Assembly (NCBI GenBank): GCA_904393845.1
Contig: CAJFNB010000063.1
Coordinates: 1-7,763 of the forward strand
DNA length: 7,763 nucleotides
Direction: 5' to 3'
Source: Alloclostridium intestinigallinarum
Lineage (GTDB): Bacteria; Bacillota; Clostridia; Christensenellales; UBA3700
The notes beneath the pieces were generated by a model. It saw only the letters and a list, made by a program, of their open reading frames with translations. It searched no databases and was not told where the DNA came from. The translations under genes and the position numbers were made by a program. Positions 5,972 to 7,763 of this stretch are shown in pieces. Position 1 is the first letter of the stretch. Every line of letters begins with the position of its first letter.

Positions 5972-6472
5972 ATGGCAAAGAAAAAGCAGAAAAGCGCGCT
6001 CGGCTATATATGCTTAGCGCTCGTCGCAATATGTGCGATATTGGCGGTTGTGGGCGTATTCCTTAATTGGGTAGGAATCGAAACGATATTGGACGATGTG
6101 TTCGACGATTCGGAGCAGAAAGGATTTACGTTAGGCGATTTTGATACGATGGCTGAGGAATACGGTCTGGAAACTGAAACTATCCAGGGTATTCGCGCGG
6201 TAGGCTATCTTGCGGTTGCCGCAATATGCGTAGTACTTGTCGCATATGTAGTGAAACAGCTTTTCAGCTTCGGACTGTTCCGTATAATAGTCATACTCGG
6301 CGGCGTGGCGACGATGGCAATCGGCGTTGCGGCTATAGCGTATACTGCTTCGCAGACGGCCGACTGGGATATCGTGGTAGCAAAATTAGTGCCCGGCGTA
6401 GGCTGCTACCTCACTTCTATAGGCGCGATCGCAGGCGGACTTTTCGCGGCGGTGGGCTGCTTCAAAAAGTAA
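5972..6472 (+). CDS. Uncharacterised four-helix membrane protein
   Basis: A 166-residue protein that I do not recognise. It begins with a basic MAKKKQK and ends in FKK, both expected in the cytoplasm. Four hydrophobic segments are visible at about 10-32, 74-95, 103-126 and 138-163. The loop between helices 1 and 2 (about 36-72) is strongly acidic (DDVFDDSEQ, GDFDTMAEEYGLETET) and would face outside; the other loops are short. Small residues (Gly, Ala) are frequent in helices 3 and 4. No catalytic motif, metal ligand cluster or signal peptide is apparent. The gene is a stand-alone unit with a perfect promoter, a strong ribosome binding site and a strong terminator, suggesting substantial expression. 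An envelope structural or sensing role is possible but unsupported. Confidence 0.85.
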   Translation: MAKKKQKSALGYICLALVAICAILAVVGVFLNWVGIETILDDVFDDSEQKGFTLGDFDTMAEEYGLETETIQGIRAVGYLAVAAICVVLVAYVVKQLFSFGLFRIIVILGGVATMAIGVAAIAYTASQTADWDIVVAKLVPGVGCYLTSIGAIAGGLFAAVGCFKK

Positions 6473-6485
6473 AAGAATAAGAGAT

Positions 6486-6514
6486 AAAAAAGAGCGGCGC
6501 CGCCGCTCTTTTTT
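6486..6514. terminator. Strong bidirectional terminator
   Basis: AAAAAAGAGCGGC and GCCGCTCTTTTTT pair perfectly over 13 bp around a GCC loop. With A-runs and T-runs on both sides it works for the four-helix protein gene on the plus strand and for the gene remnant on the minus strand. Confidence 0.92.
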
Positions 6515-6532
6515 GCTTTAATAAAGCCGCAT

Positions 6533-6709
6533 CTAAATTGCCGCCGCGGTACAGGCTACAAGCACTATTACCATCAAAACGTACAGGATAACTCCCACTA
6601 TCAACCCCGTAAGGGCGGACTTTGCACGCAGAGGATAATCTTTGTGCCATACGATAAACAGGATAAGTCCCACAATCGGAATAAGAAAGCCCGAAATGCC
6701 GTAGCCCAC
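6533..6709 (-). pseudogene. Two-helix membrane protein remnant, probably lacking its N-terminal zinc ribbon
   Basis: From a GTG at 6709 to TAG at 6533 the minus strand encodes 58 residues: VGYGISGFLIPIVGLILFIV, then WHKDYPLRAKSA and a second hydrophobic helix to the end. This arrangement (GF-x-IPIVGLIL, W, P-x-x-AKSA, second helix) is typical of the C-terminal half of small Firmicutes proteins that start with a zinc ribbon and a flexible linker. No Cys-x-x-Cys N-terminus is found in any frame upstream. The frame is open back to a TAA at 6776-6778, but that part (LSSPLSAFQES) looks linker-like at best. No ribosome binding site precedes the GTG. It is convergent with the four-helix protein gene and shares its terminator. 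It may be a decayed gene, or a short functional two-helix protein. Confidence 0.55.
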
Positions 6710-6771
6710 GCTTTCTTGAAAAGCTGAAAGCGGTGATGAAAGTGCTTTTCGACGGCAAATACGCGTTGTGA
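6685..6771 (+). pseudogene. Possible plus-strand gene-end fragment
   Basis: The plus strand reads FLEKLKAVMKVLFDGKYAL and then TGA at 6769-6771; the frame is open only back to a TAA at 6682. The last 20 codons look like a real helical protein end, with codon use like neighbouring genes, but no family can be named. It overlaps the upstream part of the minus-strand remnant, so at least one of the two is non-functional. It could equally be chance. Confidence 0.25.
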
Positions 6772-6792
6772 CATTTTATTTTTGCAATGCTA

Positions 6793-6821
6793 TTGACTGC
6801 TTGGCCGTTTACTGATATAAT
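6793..6821 (+). promoter_or_regulatory. Promoter of the YhhN-family gene, predicting a leaderless or near-leaderless mRNA
   Basis: TTGACT (6793-6798) and TATAAT (6816-6821) are 17 bases apart, eleven of twelve consensus positions. The expected start is 6828, within one base of the GTG at 6827. No Shine-Dalgarno sequence is present before that GTG or the ATG at 6836. Confidence 0.8.
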
Positions 6822-6826
6822 TATCC

Positions 6827-7543
6827 GTGAAGAATATGGAAATCGCAGCTTACGTTTTTACGGGAATTTGTTCGCTTTTCGCGCTGGTAAAGGCATATTA
6901 CAGCGCGAATAAGCAGTATTATAAGGAGTTATCCTTCAAAACGCTCGCTTCGCTGGCTTTTATAGCGACGGGCATATTCGCTTTGCTTTCCAATCGGGCG
7001 GCTATCGGCGTTTACGGACTGTTCATACTGCTGGGCGGCGTGCTCGGCGTGATGGGCGACCTGTTTTTGGGCGTGGACAGCCTGTTCGGGGACGCAAAGG
7101 AAGCCTTTTTCGTGCGCGTATGGGGCGTGGTATGCTTCTTGCTCGGACACGTTTCCTATGCCGTCGCCATGCTCACGGCGTTCGAATTCAAGCTGTATCT
7201 CATACCCGTTATCTTCTTCATGCCCGTGATATATGTAATCGTCGGGTTGACCAAGACCAAGATATTCGACAACAAGGCGCAGGGTTCGTTTATGACGTTA
7301 TACTTTGCCTCGCTCGGTCTGGGCGTGACCGCCGCCATAAACGCCGCCATAGTCACCGGCGGTTCCGCCATTTCGGTTATGATGCTTTTGGCGTCCGTGC
7401 TGTTCGTTATCTCGGACAGCGTTCTGGGCTTTACCGCATTTTCCAATAAGCGCGTTATCCCTACCAGCGTAAAGGCGTGGGTCGTGCCCGTTACCTATTA
7501 CGCCGCCCAACTGCTTTACATGACGACGATGTTGGTGTTTTAG
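6827..7543 (+). CDS. YhhN/TMEM86-family membrane protein, putative lysoplasmalogenase
   Basis: A 238-residue protein with about eight membrane helices (roughly 4-22, 36-55, 61-82, 96-117, 122-141, 155-177, 182-205 and 216-237). The family's conserved features appear in order: GD at 77-78 in helix 3, GH-x-x-Y at 107-111, ISDS at 195-198 followed by F-x-x-F, and a terminal TYYAAQLL at 223-230. These match the YhhN family (PF07947), whose animal members TMEM86A and TMEM86B cleave the vinyl-ether bond of lysoplasmalogens. Some anaerobic Clostridia make plasmalogens, so that activity is plausible here, but the substrate is inferred from family only. The start is GTG 6827 or ATG 6836; the promoter position allows the GTG only as a leaderless start, while the ATG would leave about eight bases of leader. 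It has its own promoter and terminator. Confidence 0.82.
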   Translation: MKNMEIAAYVFTGICSLFALVKAYYSANKQYYKELSFKTLASLAFIATGIFALLSNRAAIGVYGLFILLGGVLGVMGDLFLGVDSLFGDAKEAFFVRVWGVVCFLLGHVSYAVAMLTAFEFKLYLIPVIFFMPVIYVIVGLTKTKIFDNKAQGSFMTLYFASLGLGVTAAINAAIVTGGSAISVMMLLASVLFVISDSVLGFTAFSNKRVIPTSVKAWVVPVTYYAAQLLYMTTMLVF

Positions 7544-7562
7544 TATCAAAACAAAAATAATG

Positions 7563-7605
7563 AAGGGCAGGGCTTTATAGATTAGAGCGCCTGCCTTTCT
7601 TGTTT
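7563..7605. terminator. Terminator after the YhhN-family gene, possibly bidirectional
   Basis: AAGGGCAGG and CCTGCCTTT pair over nine positions (one G-U), extended by an inner GC/GC pair around an AT-rich loop. On the plus strand it is followed by TTTCTTGTTTT. On the minus strand the stem is followed by CATTATTTTTG, so it could also stop a convergent transcript. Confidence 0.7.
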
Positions 7606-7618
7606 TAATATTATAGAC

Positions 7619-7650
7619 ATCACGAGGGCGCCGCATATAAGGCGCGTGAT
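7619..7650. repeat. Bulged GC-rich hairpin
   Basis: ATCAC (7619-7623) pairs with GTGAT (7646-7650) and GCGCC (7628-7632) with GGCGC (7641-7645), leaving a four-base bulge and an eight-base loop. No T-run follows directly, so it is not a standard terminator. It overlaps a possible minus-strand gene end. Confidence 0.45.
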
Positions 7651-7664
7651 ACTTTGTCAAAGTA
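7650..7664. promoter_or_regulatory. 15-bp perfect palindrome, operator-like
   Basis: TACTTTGTCAAAGTA is a perfect dyad around a single central base. Its size and symmetry resemble a binding site for a dimeric repressor, but no promoter is recognisable beside it. It directly follows the bulged hairpin. The rest of the window, 7665-7763, shows no supportable gene and ends in an isolated TTGACA. Confidence 0.3.
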
Positions 7665-7763
7665 CCTTTTTATTCGGGTCACGTACGGTATGCCGAACAG
7701 GAACAATACGAACACGGTCCGGCAAAGCCGATTTCAGCCGTTGCCGTGTCGTTTGTCTTGACA

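Noticed and set aside
7298..7660. Minus-strand open frame of 120 codons over the YhhN gene end
   Set aside because: It is antisense to the conserved C-terminal helices of the YhhN-family protein and runs through the terminator hairpin.
7758..7763. TTGACA as the -35 box of a gene to the right
   Set aside because: The hexamer is perfect but the window ends before a -10 box could be seen, so it cannot be called a promoter.

Overview
This window looks like part of a low-to-mid-GC Bacillota chromosome, probably a gut-type Clostridia relative. The signs are near-consensus sigma-70-type promoters (TTGACA and TATAAT boxes 17-18 bases apart), an AGGAGG ribosome binding site, a classical lipobox, a tRNA gene with encoded CCA, compact Rho-independent terminators and a BspA-like leucine-rich-repeat surface protein. 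The taxonomic call is inference; no marker gene fixes it.

Layout. Positions 1-1593 hold the 3' part of a BspA-like LRR protein made of 69-bp (23-residue) repeats, closed by a strong terminator. Positions 1640-1962 are a decayed stretch with a minus-strand fragment resembling the C-terminus of a DDE (rve-type) transposase and a 75-nt inverted repeat. A minus-strand tRNA-Thr(GGT) with its own promoter and terminator follows. A minus-strand secreted lipoprotein esterase (2174-3112) is divergent from a large plus-strand membrane-anchored metallophosphoesterase fused to a PQQ-type beta-propeller (3247-5409). Both are transcribed from a 134-bp intergenic region with two face-to-face promoters.

After the phosphoesterase terminator lies a 240-bp palindromic, MITE-like element (5517-5756) with 29-bp terminal inverted repeats and internal side hairpins. 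An AT-rich spacer and a consensus promoter lead into a small four-helix membrane protein (5972-6472) that I cannot name. Its bidirectional terminator also serves a minus-strand two-helix membrane gene remnant (6533-6709) that seems to have lost its N-terminal part. The last full gene (6827-7543) is a YhhN/TMEM86-family lysoplasmalogenase-like membrane protein. The final 220 bases hold a terminator, a hairpin, a 15-bp palindrome and perhaps a broken minus-strand gene end.

The genes appear to be separate one-gene transcription units, not a pathway operon. What most of them share is location at the cell envelope: surface LRR protein, lipoprotein esterase, anchored phosphoesterase and two polytopic membrane proteins. 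The least ordinary features are the structured MITE-like element, two genes whose promoters sit so close to the start codon that leaderless mRNAs are predicted, and the phosphoesterase-propeller fusion. I found no CRISPR array, toxin-antitoxin pair or recognisable defence system.
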